This document shows positions 43,904 through 53,901 of a stretch of DNA of 64,000 nucleotides, piece after piece. Source of the stretch: Haliscomenobacter sp040403615 (lineage in GTDB: Bacteria > Bacteroidota > Bacteroidia > Chitinophagales > Saprospiraceae); the NCBI RefSeq assembly GCF_040403615.1, contig NZ_JBBAKG010000034.1, positions 3,581 to 67,580 on the forward strand, read 5' to 3'. Position numbers and translations under genes: made by a program. Positions within the stretch are counted from its first letter, which is position 1; each line of letters starts with the position of its first letter. Under the pieces are notes generated by a model. The model ran no database searches, was not told the origin of the DNA, and saw nothing but the letters and a program-made list of their open reading frames with translations.

Positions 43904-44573
43904 CTTTACCGGCTACAACAACTACAATTTCTCCCTTCACTTTTTCGGGATGCTGTTTAAAAAACGCAATTATGGAGGCCAAGGTACCTCGATGTGCCTC
44001 TTCGTGCAATTTGCTCAATTCGCGTACCACACAGGCAGTTCGCTCTTCCCCACAAAAAGCAATCAATTGCTCCAGGCATTTGACAATCCGATGCGGAGAT
44101 TCGTACAAAGCAAAAGTATTGGGCAACGTGGCCAAGTATTGAACGCGGGTTTGACGGCCTTTCTTGTGTGGTAAAAAACCTTCAAAATGGAAGCGATCGC
44201 AAGGCAAACCCGATAAAACCAATGCCGGAATCAAGGCAGTAGCTCCAGGCAAACATTCTACCCGAACGCCATTGCGCACACATTCCCGCACCAGCAAAAA
44301 ACCTGGATCAGAAATCCCCGGAGTACCCGCATCAGAGATCAAAGCGATTTTTTTGCCCCCCTGAATTTCTCGCAATACGCTGCTGATAGCCGTATGCTCA
44401 TTGTGGGCATGATGCGCCCAAAGAGGGGTCGTGATTCCGAGGTGGTCCAATAATTTACGGGAAGTTCGGGTGTCTTCTGCAAGAATCAGATCAACCTCTT
44501 TCAACACCCGAATGGCACGCAGGGTTATGTCTTCAAGATTGCCGATGGGGGTGGGAACGAGGTAAATGACCAT
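43875..44573 (-). CDS. rsmI: 16S rRNA (cytidine(1402)-2'-O)-methyltransferase
   Basis: 232-residue SAM-dependent tetrapyrrole-methylase fold enzyme modifying C1402 in 16S rRNA. Motifs are YLVPTPIGNLEDITLRA at the start, AEDTRTSRKLL, LISDAGTPGISDPGFLLVRE, GATALIPALVLSGLP and FYESPHR-like ALYESPHRI. The C-terminus is charged (KDDKNEKDEE). It overlaps the downstream M28 gene. Size and motifs are normal. Confidence 0.96.
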   Translation of the reverse strand: MVIYLVPTPIGNLEDITLRAIRVLKEVDLILAEDTRTSRKLLDHLGITTPLWAHHAHNEHTAISSVLREIQGGKKIALISDAGTPGISDPGFLLVRECVRNGVRVECLPGATALIPALVLSGLPCDRFHFEGFLPHKKGRQTRVQYLATLPNTFALYESPHRIVKCLEQLIAFCGEERTACVVRELSKLHEEAHRGTLASIIAFFKQHPEKVKGEIVVVVAGKDDKNEKDEE

Positions 44574-44670
44574 TTTATACTTTAGGTTTTAGATTTTGGG
44601 TTGCAGATTTTGGGTTGCACACAGTTGTACACAAGGCTGTGAAAATGGTGTACAACCCAAAGTTCAAAAC

Positions 44671-44922
44671 CTATTCCGACTTCAATTCAAACGAAAAGGA
44701 TTCCATAATCAGGTTGGCTAGGAGCTTGCGGCAGGCATTGTCTACGATTTCGCGGGCAGCATCTTCCGTTTCCGCTTCGAGACTGATGGTAATGTGTTTG
44801 CCAATGCGTACATCCGATACCTCGTGGATGTCGATGTTCTTCAAGTTATTGGCCACAGCTTTACCCTGAGGGTCGAGCAATTCTTTATGGGGCATAATGT
44901 CAATTTCTGCAACAAATTTCAT
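44671..44922 (-). CDS. purS: Phosphoribosylformylglycinamidine synthase subunit PurS
   Basis: 83-residue small subunit of the three-part FGAM synthase (PurS, PurL, PurQ) in purine synthesis, cytoplasmic. Family pattern: KFVAEIDIMPHKELLDPQGKAV, DVRIGKHITISLEAETEDAAREIVDNACRKLLAN. It starts 4 bp before the end of pssA (ATGA overlap), so translation is coupled. The other purine genes are not present. The 97-bp gap downstream to rsmI contains direct repeats of TTTTGGGTTGCA and a GTTGTACAC/GTGTACAAC pair. Confidence 0.92.
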   Translation of the reverse strand: MKFVAEIDIMPHKELLDPQGKAVANNLKNIDIHEVSDVRIGKHITISLEAETEDAAREIVDNACRKLLANLIMESFSFELKSE

Positions 44923-45632
44923 GACAATGGTTTACGCTTAGAGAAATAGATGAAAAAAGATGTCAAGATATACAAAAGCACTATTGCCGACAAGCTTTTT
45001 ATTTGCCAAACCAGCACTAACAATCCTGCAATCGCCGCAAAGATAATTCTTATCTCATTCCCTGTCCATTGTAAGGATTTGAATTTAAAACTGAACATGG
45101 GAATTTCTACCACCATCAGTATTGAGAACAGAATGGTAATGGCATAAAGCGCAACAGGTTGCAAAATAAAATTGAAATGCGCTTCAGGAGCAAGATGCAA
45201 TCCCAATAAGCCAATCATAAAAAGGGTACATCCCGGAGTAGGCAAGCCCAGAAACCCATCGGTTTGGCGGTCGTCCAGGTTAAATTTACCCAAACGCAAG
45301 GCAGAAAACAGGGTAATTAAAAAAGCGGGCAATGCCCTGATTTCCAAATCATGTGGCCATTCTCCATTCAATGCATTCGCAATCAGCACATAGAGAATCA
45401 ATCCCGGCACCAAGCCAAAAGAAACCATGTCCGCCAATGAATCCAATTGCTTGCCCAATTCGGAGTGCACCTTCAGCCAGCGGGCAACCATCCCATCCAA
45501 TAAATCGGCTAATGCACCCAGCGCAACCAACCCAATGGCCCATTCCAAACGTCCGTAGAGGAGACAAAGGCTTGCGCAGGCGCCACAAAACAGGTTCAAC
45601 AACGTAATGGCATTGGGTAAATGGCGAAGCAT
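44919..45632 (-). CDS. pssA: CDP-diacylglycerol--serine O-phosphatidyltransferase
   Basis: 237-residue inner-membrane enzyme making phosphatidylserine, the precursor of phosphatidylethanolamine. The CDP-alcohol phosphotransferase motif DGMVARWLKVHSELGKQLDS is complete (DG..AR, G...D...D). About six to eight hydrophobic helices fill the rest, including a C-terminal one ending in a basic KRKP. It overlaps purS by 4 bp. First gene of its unit. Confidence 0.94.
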   Translation of the reverse strand: MLRHLPNAITLLNLFCGACASLCLLYGRLEWAIGLVALGALADLLDGMVARWLKVHSELGKQLDSLADMVSFGLVPGLILYVLIANALNGEWPHDLEIRALPAFLITLFSALRLGKFNLDDRQTDGFLGLPTPGCTLFMIGLLGLHLAPEAHFNFILQPVALYAITILFSILMVVEIPMFSFKFKSLQWTGNEIRIIFAAIAGLLVLVWQIKSLSAIVLLYILTSFFIYFSKRKPLS

Positions 45633-45766
45633 GGAGTATTAATTTTGTCATTAAAACCACAAAAATATCATCCTCTTTCCAATTAAGGTGATATAAATCT
45701 GGTTTATGGCGTTATTTGTAGGAGCTAGGTAATTTTTTTAAATTGAGAGGCCCAAACTGACAGGCT

Positions 45767-48763
45767 ATGAGACAAACATTTATTCTATTCTTTTGCTTTT
45801 TTGCATTGTGTAAACTTTATGCCCAAAGACCAATCAATGACGATTGTGCCAACGCCATCGTGTTGGATACGGTCAATGGCTGGTGTTCACGAGTAGCCCA
45901 ATTCACCACGGTAGGCGCTACACCAACCGTTGGATTGGCCACCCCATTGTGTATGCCTTCGGCAAATATTCCCAACGATATTTGGTTTGCATTTGATGCG
46001 GTTGCTTCTGATGTAAGTGTCAGTATTTCTGGCGCTACCCGTATCAATCCAGGAGGAACCTTGCGTTCACCTCAATTTGCTTTGTACACAGGTAGTTGTG
46101 GAAGTTTGAGGGAAATCAATGCCTGTGCTTCAGATGCCAATAGCCGCCATACCATCCAAATTCTTACTTCGCGAATCGTGGTGGGTCAGCGGTATTACAT
46201 CCGACTCAGCTCACGTTCCAACAACAATGGAACTTTCCAGTTGTGCATCAACAACTTCAACGCCACCCAGGTACCCAGTAGCGACTGCGGTACAGGCAAT
46301 ATCCTCTGCGACAAACGGGCAATAACCGTTCCCTTTGTGCGCGGGGAAGGAAGAGATCCTAATGAAATCAATGGTTTGTGCGGAAGACCGGGTTGCGATC
46401 CTTCTGAATCCCAATCCAACTGGTTCAAATGGACTTGTGATGTGGCAGGTACCCTGGCTTTTTCCATCAACCCCTTAAACCCTAACGATGACATCGATTT
46501 TATGGTTTTTGAATTGCCAAATGGAGTCAATAGTTGCGGTGGAAAAAGGACGATTCGGTGTATGTCAGCAGGTGAAAACGTGGGCCAACCCCTAAGCGAC
46601 TGGATCCGGTGCACCGGCCCAACGGGACTCAAAACCGGAGAAAATGGCGAAAATGAATATTGCGGTTGCGATCCAACCAACAACAACTTTGTATCTGCCT
46701 TAGCCATGGAAAAAGGCAAAGCGTATGCGCTGGTGGTCAACAACTTTAGCCAGTCTGGCTCCGGTTACACCATCAATTTTTCAGGTACAGGTACTTTTGT
46801 AGGCCCCAAAGTCGATTTTAATTTCGACATCAGCCCCGCTTGTATTGGCCAGGAGATCAGTTTTACCGATGCGTCCAGTTTCAATGGTGGATTGACCAAG
46901 TGGGAATGGTTTTTTGGCGCAACTTCCACCAACAGTGGACTTATATCTGGCAAAGGTCCCCATAAAGCCCAGTTTAACCGACCTGGCAAAAAAAATATCG
47001 TGCTCAATGTAACCAGTACCGACGGATGCCAGGTAACCATGATCAAAGAGGTTGAGGTCAAATGTTGCGGCGACCATTTTTCGCTCAACGGCAAGTCGAT
47101 TGATGAAAATTGCCCCAATTCCAAAACAGGGTCGATTGATGTGGGGGTAAGCAACAGTTATGGCCCTTATGTTTTTGCCTGGAACAATGGCACGCGCACC
47201 GAAGATTTGTCCAACCTCAGCCCTGGTAATTATGCTGTAAAAATCACCGATCAGGCCACTTGTGATACGACCCTATCTTTCACTGTCAATGGCCCTGCGC
47301 CATTTAAAATCAGTGCCCAAGGAAAGCAAGCCACCTGCAATGGAGGCCGGGATGGCGAACTTAGCGTGCAGCTTATCGGGGGAACAGCTCCGTATCGATA
47401 CAGCTGGAACAACAGCCCTTTGAGTGCAGACCCTTTCTTGCGAAACATCCCTACAGGTGATTATACCTTGCGCTGGCGCGATCAAAATGGTTGTGAAAAA
47501 GACACCTTGCTCAAAGTCAGTGAACTTACCTTGCTTCTGGATCCCAAAATTGATGCCATAACCCGTCCAACCTGCTTTGGATTGCCCAATGGCTCCATTG
47601 TGGTCAATTTGGGCAATGGAAAAGGACCTTATCAATACGATTGGAACGACGGCCAAGGCTTTCGGGGAGCAAATTCCTTGCGCAACATCCGGGCAGGTAC
47701 TTACCGGGTATTTGTAAGGGATCAGAATTTGTGCAAAGGGGAATTCAATTTTTCTGTTGAAGATTTTCCCCGCCTGGGATTGACGATTGACAACAACGAT
47801 CCCAATTGTTTTGGTGCAAAAGATGGATCGGTTGACATTGTGGGTTCAGGAGGGTCTGGAGATTACACCTACCTGTGGGACAACGGCTCGATTGCGCCAT
47901 TTCGGTCAGATGTACCTGCGGGTGTTTACCGGGTTACCTTGACTGATTCGAAAGGTTGCATTCGGGATACATTGGCTACTCTGGTAGATCCGCCCTTGCT
48001 CACCATTGGTGACATCCAAGCTTCCAATGTCATTTGTTTTGGAGAGGAGACGGGAGTGATCAGTTTATTGGGTGCTGGCGGTCGGCCACCCTACAAATAC
48101 GGCATCAATGGAAGTTCGTTTCAAAGCGACAACAAATTTATTGGATTACGGGCAACGAGATACACTATTGCGGTTGAAGATGCCGGAGGATGTACCGCAT
48201 CTCAGGACGTAACCATTACACAACCCTTCCCATTATTGGTTGATGCAGGTTTGGATCAATCCATTAATTTGGGTCAAAAAATAACCCTTTTTGCTTCGCC
48301 AAATAATGCATCGGTCAAATACCAATGGTCACCTGCCGATTTGGTCAACTGCTCTACCTGTCAAACCACAGTGGCAGGGCCTTTGCGCACGGTACGCTTT
48401 AAAATCGAAGTAACCGATCCAGTAGGTTGTAAGGCTACCGATGAATTGTTGGTAACCGTGATTAAGAATCGTCCAATTTATCCTCCCAATGCTTTCACCC
48501 CCAACCAGGATGGGAAGAACGATTTCTTTACGCTTTACGGAGGGCCTGCAGCCCGAAAAATCCGCCGATTGCAAATTTTTGACCGCTGGGGAGAACAAAT
48601 GTTCGACGCAAAGGATCTACCCTTGGGACAGGAATCCCTGGGATGGAATGGCATTTACCGAGATCAACTTATGCCTGGTGGTGTTTATGTTTACGTTGCC
48701 GAAATTGAATTCATCGACGATGAAATTTTGTTGTTCAAAGGGGATGTGACATTGGTGCGGTAA
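45767..48763 (+). CDS. T9SS type B cargo protein with PKD and SprB repeats (998 aa)
   Basis: Secreted surface protein with a signal peptide ending LYAQ. N-terminal PPC-like sandwich domains (about 20-340, CANAIVLDT, IWFAFDA, YYIRLSS). A PKD domain (about 345-430) follows, then five SprB-type repeats (about 430-830), each starting with a CFG/CNG-like turn and D..G.Y.V...D..GC. The end carries the gliding-motility-associated C-terminal domain (NAFTPNQDGKNDFFTLYGG to the final KGDVTLVR), the signal for type IX secretion. Likely an adhesin. The lptC gene follows after 36 bp. Confidence 0.93.
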   Translation: MRQTFILFFCFFALCKLYAQRPINDDCANAIVLDTVNGWCSRVAQFTTVGATPTVGLATPLCMPSANIPNDIWFAFDAVASDVSVSISGATRINPGGTLRSPQFALYTGSCGSLREINACASDANSRHTIQILTSRIVVGQRYYIRLSSRSNNNGTFQLCINNFNATQVPSSDCGTGNILCDKRAITVPFVRGEGRDPNEINGLCGRPGCDPSESQSNWFKWTCDVAGTLAFSINPLNPNDDIDFMVFELPNGVNSCGGKRTIRCMSAGENVGQPLSDWIRCTGPTGLKTGENGENEYCGCDPTNNNFVSALAMEKGKAYALVVNNFSQSGSGYTINFSGTGTFVGPKVDFNFDISPACIGQEISFTDASSFNGGLTKWEWFFGATSTNSGLISGKGPHKAQFNRPGKKNIVLNVTSTDGCQVTMIKEVEVKCCGDHFSLNGKSIDENCPNSKTGSIDVGVSNSYGPYVFAWNNGTRTEDLSNLSPGNYAVKITDQATCDTTLSFTVNGPAPFKISAQGKQATCNGGRDGELSVQLIGGTAPYRYSWNNSPLSADPFLRNIPTGDYTLRWRDQNGCEKDTLLKVSELTLLLDPKIDAITRPTCFGLPNGSIVVNLGNGKGPYQYDWNDGQGFRGANSLRNIRAGTYRVFVRDQNLCKGEFNFSVEDFPRLGLTIDNNDPNCFGAKDGSVDIVGSGGSGDYTYLWDNGSIAPFRSDVPAGVYRVTLTDSKGCIRDTLATLVDPPLLTIGDIQASNVICFGEETGVISLLGAGGRPPYKYGINGSSFQSDNKFIGLRATRYTIAVEDAGGCTASQDVTITQPFPLLVDAGLDQSINLGQKITLFASPNNASVKYQWSPADLVNCSTCQTTVAGPLRTVRFKIEVTDPVGCKATDELLVTVIKNRPIYPPNAFTPNQDGKNDFFTLYGGPAARKIRRLQIFDRWGEQMFDAKDLPLGQESLGWNGIYRDQLMPGGVYVYVAEIEFIDDEILLFKGDVTLVR

Positions 48764-48799
48764 TTGTTTATTTTTGCCTCCTGATAAGCTTTTACAATT

Positions 48800-49348
48800 A
48801 TGCTCAAGACATTTTGCAAGGCATTGTTTCTTTTCGGATTGGCGTTCCTGCTTTTGCAAAATTGCAAAGGCAAGGAGGATGCGGTGGAGGTATTTTCAAA
48901 GTCCGACATTGCGATTGAAAAAATTCAGGATGTTGACATGTTGTACAGCGATTCAGCTTTGATACGCGTGCGCATCCGGGGGCCAGTAATGTTGCGCCAT
49001 CTGGTCAGCGATGATCCACGTCAGGAATTTATCCAAGGCATTAAGGTCAATTTTTTCAATACTTTCGGTGCTTTAGCGGGGACGCTCACCGCAAAATATG
49101 CAGTTCGATACGAATACAAAGGCATCACCCTGGTGCGGGATAGTGTGGTATGGCAAAGTGTGGATGGGAAAAAACTGGAATCCCCGGAATTGACCTGGAA
49201 TGAACGCGAGCAGCAAATTTCTACCAACCGCTTTGTGGTGGTCACCACCCCTAAGGATACCATCCGGAGTCATGGGTTTACGGCCAATCAGGATTTTACC
49301 AACATCAAATTCAATGCGGTGGATGGAAGCCTGGAAGTGAAGCAGTAG
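48800..49348 (+). CDS. lptC: LPS export ABC transporter periplasmic protein LptC
   Basis: 182-residue single-pass protein bridging inner membrane and periplasm in lipopolysaccharide transport. It has an N-terminal hydrophobic segment (about 8-22) ending in NC, hence a possible lipoprotein, and the LptC beta-jellyroll (about 40-180). Visible pieces are MLYSDSALIRVRIRGPVMLRHL, GALAGTLTAKYAVRYE and LTWNEREQQISTNRFVVVTTP. Bacteroidota LptC commonly is this size. It is inserted between two T9SS cargo genes. Confidence 0.9.
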   Translation: MLKTFCKALFLFGLAFLLLQNCKGKEDAVEVFSKSDIAIEKIQDVDMLYSDSALIRVRIRGPVMLRHLVSDDPRQEFIQGIKVNFFNTFGALAGTLTAKYAVRYEYKGITLVRDSVVWQSVDGKKLESPELTWNEREQQISTNRFVVVTTPKDTIRSHGFTANQDFTNIKFNAVDGSLEVKQ

Positions 49349-49556
49349 AGACCGTATCCTATCATAAACCTGCCTTTTTTTGTTCCAAATCGATCTTTTA
49401 ACTAAAAAATTACCAAAACACCGTACTTCCCAATTATACGAAATAAAAAAATGTGCTTTCTTTGCGTTACAGCTACTGATACCCAAAAAATAATTTAGTC
49501 TTGCATTCCCCTATTCACATTTCGCACCCTCGTGCCTCCAAAACCCATGGATCATC

Positions 49557-52500
49557 ATGTCACCTAGACTACTTTTTGCATGCGTATGTTTGTTGCTGTG
49601 TACTTTTATAAAACTACAAGCTCAAACCAAGACCGTTCAGGTCACGGTACTCAATGGCACTGAGCGGCGCTGCATTGCCGACAGCATTGTAGAAATTCAG
49701 ATCACCCCCAACCAAAGCCTGGACCTAAAAGAAATCAGCCTGGACTGGGGTGACGGCACCGCACCGATTAGTATTTTGAAAGGAGAACCTTTAATCCTAA
49801 AGCACAAATACAACACCAGCAAATACCTTAAAGAGTGTACCTACAAGTGCATCACCAGCGATTTGTGCGGGTTTTCTTTGCCCATTAGCGTTTTTGCGGG
49901 CTATTCCAATGGTGAACTCGAAAATGTAGGCAAATCCATCACCTACCAGATGCCTCCACGGCCCGATATTTTGATCAATACCACCAATGTTGTTTGTACT
50001 GGCAATGAAATCGCGTTCAACAACCAGACCTGTCCGAGCAATGATCAAAAAATGGAATACCTCTGGGATTTTGGCGATGGCAATACCAGTACAGAACGCA
50101 GTCCAAAATATACTTACCTGGATTTGGGCAATAAAACGGTAAAATTAACCGCCAAAAACGCCTGTGGAACCGTATCTACCGAAGAATCGATCCGAGTTTT
50201 GGGCGAACCCCTTGCACTGGCCAGAGTCGATTCGGGCGCAATTGAAGTTGGGCCTGATCGGTATGTGGTTTGTTTATCGCGTGGCAGCGTGGTACGGCTT
50301 TCCAGTACCGGCACCCTAAATACCACCCTGTACACCTGGGCAGTATCGGGACCTGGCAGAACCAACTGGGTGAACAACAGCAGCCGAAGGGCAACCAGTC
50401 GCCTTGATATTTTCGAGCCAGGCGTGTATACCGTTACCCTTACCTCAGACAATGCCTGTAACAAACCGAGTACCAAGACATTGACCATCGAAGCCAAATC
50501 TGCCGAAGCACTCCTCCCATTTAAACCACAGGAGGATGGCTGTATTTCGCTCAATTATACCCCCAATCCACTCAACCTCAAAGCCACTTACACCATCAAT
50601 GGCATTTCAGTAGCTGCTGCCAATTTTCCATCTACCCTTCCGGCAACCCCTGCACCCTACATTGTGGAATCTACCCTCAACAATGAATGTGGCAACCAGA
50701 TGCGGATGGATACTTTTTTTGTATTGCAACCCGAACCAGTGGCCATTTCTTTTCCGGGCAAAGACACCACCGTTTGTGAAAAAACCAGCGCCATTCTACT
50801 CAGAGCAGGACCAATTGGTGGCAACTGGGTGGGCAACAACCTCAGCAGGCAAGGATTCGCAACGAGTTTCACGCCTAGTGGGCCTGGTGTTTTTCCACTG
50901 ATTTATGTGCGTGGCAATGGCAATTGCGAACGCCGGGATACCATCAAAGTAACCGTAGAAGAAAACGTTCGACTGAGCATCAAGCCGCAAACCGACGAAT
51001 GTTTGGATTTCAGTTACACCCCTATTCCCTTGATTGCCAATGCCCGTTACAGTTTAAATGGAAATCCGCGAAATAATTTTCCGGTTCCGATTACCGTGAG
51101 TACCAATCGGGATGTGTACAACGTGATCGCCACTTTTGAGAATACCTGTGGCAAACAAGAAGCCAGAGATACCTTCGTAGTAACGGGGGCACTGCCGGTG
51201 GGCATTACTCAACCTCTTTTACCGATTACCCAACTTTGCGCCGGAGATTCTGCTCGAACCTTGTCTGCCCTACCCCTGGGAGGTACCTTCAAAGGCAGCA
51301 ACGTGATCAAGCTGGGCAATGGGTTTGCTTTTGATCCAGTCAGGGCGGGTACTTTCCCCATCGTTTATGTACGCGGGGATGGGAGTTGCGAGCGCAGCGA
51401 CACCGCTACCTTTGTAGTGAATGCCCGAGTTGTGCTCAGCCTGAATACGCAAACCGATGAATGCAACCTAATTCGGTACACCCCCACTCCGATCATTCCT
51501 GGCGCACTGTACACTGTTAACGGTTTGAGGGCTACAAATTTTCCCCTGGATTTGGGATCCAGCAATACCGCATACGTCGTAGAAGCGACCTTGACGGATG
51601 TATGCGGGACGCAAATTAAACGAGATACTTTTTTTGTACGCACTCCCAGCCCCTTAAAAATCACTATCCCTGGTCGCGATACATCGGTTTGTCAAAATTC
51701 TGCGGTTTTCCCCATCAATGTTTCGGCGCTGGGCGGAAGCTGGCAGAACAGCAAGTTTATCAATGCAACGCCAGGTGGATTCACGTTTACCCCCAGCGAA
51801 GCGGGTTCTTTCAAAATGGTTTACCGCAATGGATCAGGCACTTGCGCCCAGCGAGATTCGGTTGTCATCGACGTACAACAAGTGAGTTTGGATGCCCAAG
51901 GTGTGGATGTATGTTTCAACTCGGCTACCCAGCTGAAAGGCTTGCCTTTGGGCGGAACCTGGAGTTCGACAGAATGCCCTGGCTGTATAACCGGCAGCAG
52001 CTTTGATGCCCGCAAATTGAGTACGCCACGTGACTCGATACAAGTGATATATACCGTCTTGAATGCCATAGGTTGCAACAGTACCGACGCTGCTTATGTG
52101 CGGATCACCCGTCCTCAAGCTGGATTTAAAGCCCAGGGCAATATTTGTTCAAATGGCCTCGTGCAAATCGAACTAACTGGCACCAAAGCAGAACGCTCGC
52201 GCTGGTTGTTGGGCACTATTCCACTGGATCCTCCGCCCTTCCAGTTTATCCCGGAAGGCGAACAGCGCATCACGCAAATTGCGTTTATCGGCGCTTGTTC
52301 GGATACCATGAGCCAGCAATTTACGGTGGTTGCCCCGCCGCCGCCGGCATCGTTTACCCCCAGTGCGTTGGAGGGCTGTCCGCCGCTTAAAGTTTCTTTC
52401 AAACCCGATGCGGCCCAGCGGAATGGACTGAGTTATTCCTGGAATTTTGGCCGAACGACTAGTGACTCCTTGGCGAAATACCTGCCGGATTCCAGCTACG

Positions 52501-53894
52501 TTTATGCCAACGACACCAGCATTTTTTTGCGCTACAAAGTCACCCTGAGCATCAAAAACCAGTGTGGCACCACTACTGATCAAAATGAAATCACTATATT
52601 CCCTTTGCCCGTAGCGCGGATTGGATTGGATTCATTGAGCAATCAGTGTTCGCCAGTGATTGCTACCATTACCAATCGTTCTACCGGATCTCCGGACGCT
52701 TGCGTCTGGGATTTTGACAACGGGGTGATCGATACCACCTGCCGGGATATCTATGTTCAAAATTATGGCGCAGACACCTCCACTATTGTATACCTCATCA
52801 AATTGCAAGTAAAAAACGTTTGCGGCGTTTCCAATGATACCTTCCCGTTGACTGTAACCTCGCCAGGAGTGCGGGCTTTTTTCAACCTGGATGATTTCAA
52901 CGTTTGCCCCAACAAATCCATTAAATTCAACGATGCTTCCGCGCCATTGCCCCGCAGGGTGTTTTGGAAATTTGGCGATGGCGGAGCATCTCAGGAGCGG
53001 AATCCGACCTATGTTTATCGCATCCCGGATACCACCCTAACCGTCACCCTGATAGCCCTGACGGGTTGTGGGTACGACTCGCTGAGTCGAAAAATTTACG
53101 TACAACCGCTGCCCGACGTCAATTTTGCTACGGATCGGTATGCTTGCCAGCTACAGGCAACTACTTTCATCAACCGCTCCAATGAACGGGCAGCCTTTCG
53201 CTGGGATTTTGGCGATGGCACCATCGATTCGGTCACATACTCTCCACAGCACATTTTTCAAAAAGGAGGCCTCAGCACCAAGGTCAGTTTAACGATCAAA
53301 GACTTCCCCAATGGTTGTGAAAACACCATCACCAAACCCTTGTTGATCCGCTCCAAACCAGAGGCCAATTTTTCCATCAATGGCGACTCAACGGGTTGTG
53401 CGCCGTTTACGGTGATTTTTCAAAACCTCTCCCGAAATTCCAACCGCTGGGAATGGAATTTTGGCGATGGAAAAACCTCTACCCTGGAAAACCCTGGTAC
53501 GGTGTACGACACGGGCGCATACGACATCAAACTGATTGCCTCGTACGAAGGGATTTGCAGCGATACCTTGTTTCTTTTTGATGCCATCACTTCCGATGAT
53601 TGTGGGGTGTTCATTCCCAATGCTTTTTCCCCCAATGGGGATGGACTCAACGACTTTTTCTCCATTTATGGCGGCCCCCTCAGCGCTACCAAAATTTTGA
53701 CCTTCCGGATTTACACCCGTTGGGGTGAAATGGTGTTTCAACGGGACAATTTCGACATGGACAACCTCAGCGGCTGGGATGGCCGCATCGATGGGCAAGT
53801 GCCCATTCCTGGTGTGTATGTCTATTGGATCGAGATTGAACAACTGGGAGGCCGAAGAAAACAATACAAAGGGGAGGTGACGCTGGTGCGGTAA
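49557..53894 (+). CDS. Large T9SS type B cargo protein with PKD domains and internal repeats (1445 aa)
   Basis: Secreted or cell-surface protein; signal ends KLQAQ. PKD domains occur near residue 60 (LDWGDG) and 165 (WDFGDGNTSTERSPKYTY). From about 320 to 860 three to four copies of a unit of about 150 residues repeat, each with Q.DEC....YTP.P......Y..NG, then F..RG.G.C.RRD. More PKD modules occur near 960, 1135 (FWKFGDG), 1215 (WDFGDG) and 1300 (WNFGDG). The C-terminal type B sorting domain has NAFSPNGDGLNDFF and ends KGEVTLVR. Probably an adhesin. Its last 295 bp recur at 62736-63030. Confidence 0.93.
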   Translation: MSPRLLFACVCLLLCTFIKLQAQTKTVQVTVLNGTERRCIADSIVEIQITPNQSLDLKEISLDWGDGTAPISILKGEPLILKHKYNTSKYLKECTYKCITSDLCGFSLPISVFAGYSNGELENVGKSITYQMPPRPDILINTTNVVCTGNEIAFNNQTCPSNDQKMEYLWDFGDGNTSTERSPKYTYLDLGNKTVKLTAKNACGTVSTEESIRVLGEPLALARVDSGAIEVGPDRYVVCLSRGSVVRLSSTGTLNTTLYTWAVSGPGRTNWVNNSSRRATSRLDIFEPGVYTVTLTSDNACNKPSTKTLTIEAKSAEALLPFKPQEDGCISLNYTPNPLNLKATYTINGISVAAANFPSTLPATPAPYIVESTLNNECGNQMRMDTFFVLQPEPVAISFPGKDTTVCEKTSAILLRAGPIGGNWVGNNLSRQGFATSFTPSGPGVFPLIYVRGNGNCERRDTIKVTVEENVRLSIKPQTDECLDFSYTPIPLIANARYSLNGNPRNNFPVPITVSTNRDVYNVIATFENTCGKQEARDTFVVTGALPVGITQPLLPITQLCAGDSARTLSALPLGGTFKGSNVIKLGNGFAFDPVRAGTFPIVYVRGDGSCERSDTATFVVNARVVLSLNTQTDECNLIRYTPTPIIPGALYTVNGLRATNFPLDLGSSNTAYVVEATLTDVCGTQIKRDTFFVRTPSPLKITIPGRDTSVCQNSAVFPINVSALGGSWQNSKFINATPGGFTFTPSEAGSFKMVYRNGSGTCAQRDSVVIDVQQVSLDAQGVDVCFNSATQLKGLPLGGTWSSTECPGCITGSSFDARKLSTPRDSIQVIYTVLNAIGCNSTDAAYVRITRPQAGFKAQGNICSNGLVQIELTGTKAERSRWLLGTIPLDPPPFQFIPEGEQRITQIAFIGACSDTMSQQFTVVAPPPPASFTPSALEGCPPLKVSFKPDAAQRNGLSYSWNFGRTTSDSLAKYLPDSSYVYANDTSIFLRYKVTLSIKNQCGTTTDQNEITIFPLPVARIGLDSLSNQCSPVIATITNRSTGSPDACVWDFDNGVIDTTCRDIYVQNYGADTSTIVYLIKLQVKNVCGVSNDTFPLTVTSPGVRAFFNLDDFNVCPNKSIKFNDASAPLPRRVFWKFGDGGASQERNPTYVYRIPDTTLTVTLIALTGCGYDSLSRKIYVQPLPDVNFATDRYACQLQATTFINRSNERAAFRWDFGDGTIDSVTYSPQHIFQKGGLSTKVSLTIKDFPNGCENTITKPLLIRSKPEANFSINGDSTGCAPFTVIFQNLSRNSNRWEWNFGDGKTSTLENPGTVYDTGAYDIKLIASYEGICSDTLFLFDAITSDDCGVFIPNAFSPNGDGLNDFFSIYGGPLSATKILTFRIYTRWGEMVFQRDNFDMDNLSGWDGRIDGQVPIPGVYVYWIEIEQLGGRRKQYKGEVTLVR

Positions 53895-53900
53895 GGTGGG
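53606..53900 (+). repeat. Duplicated segment A, first copy (T9SS C-terminal domain)
   Basis: The 295 bp match 62736-63030 with only two differences seen (near 53624 and 53658). The match starts inside the T9SS gene and ends 6 bp after its stop. Together with the copy of the nucleotidase 3' end it marks a segmental duplication. Confidence 0.95.
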
Positions 53901-53901
53901 G

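Noticed and set aside
44574..44670. Repeat-rich gap between purS and rsmI as a regulatory element
   Set aside because: Short TTTTGGGTTGCA repeats and a GTTGTACAC pair are present but too weak to call an operator or terminator.
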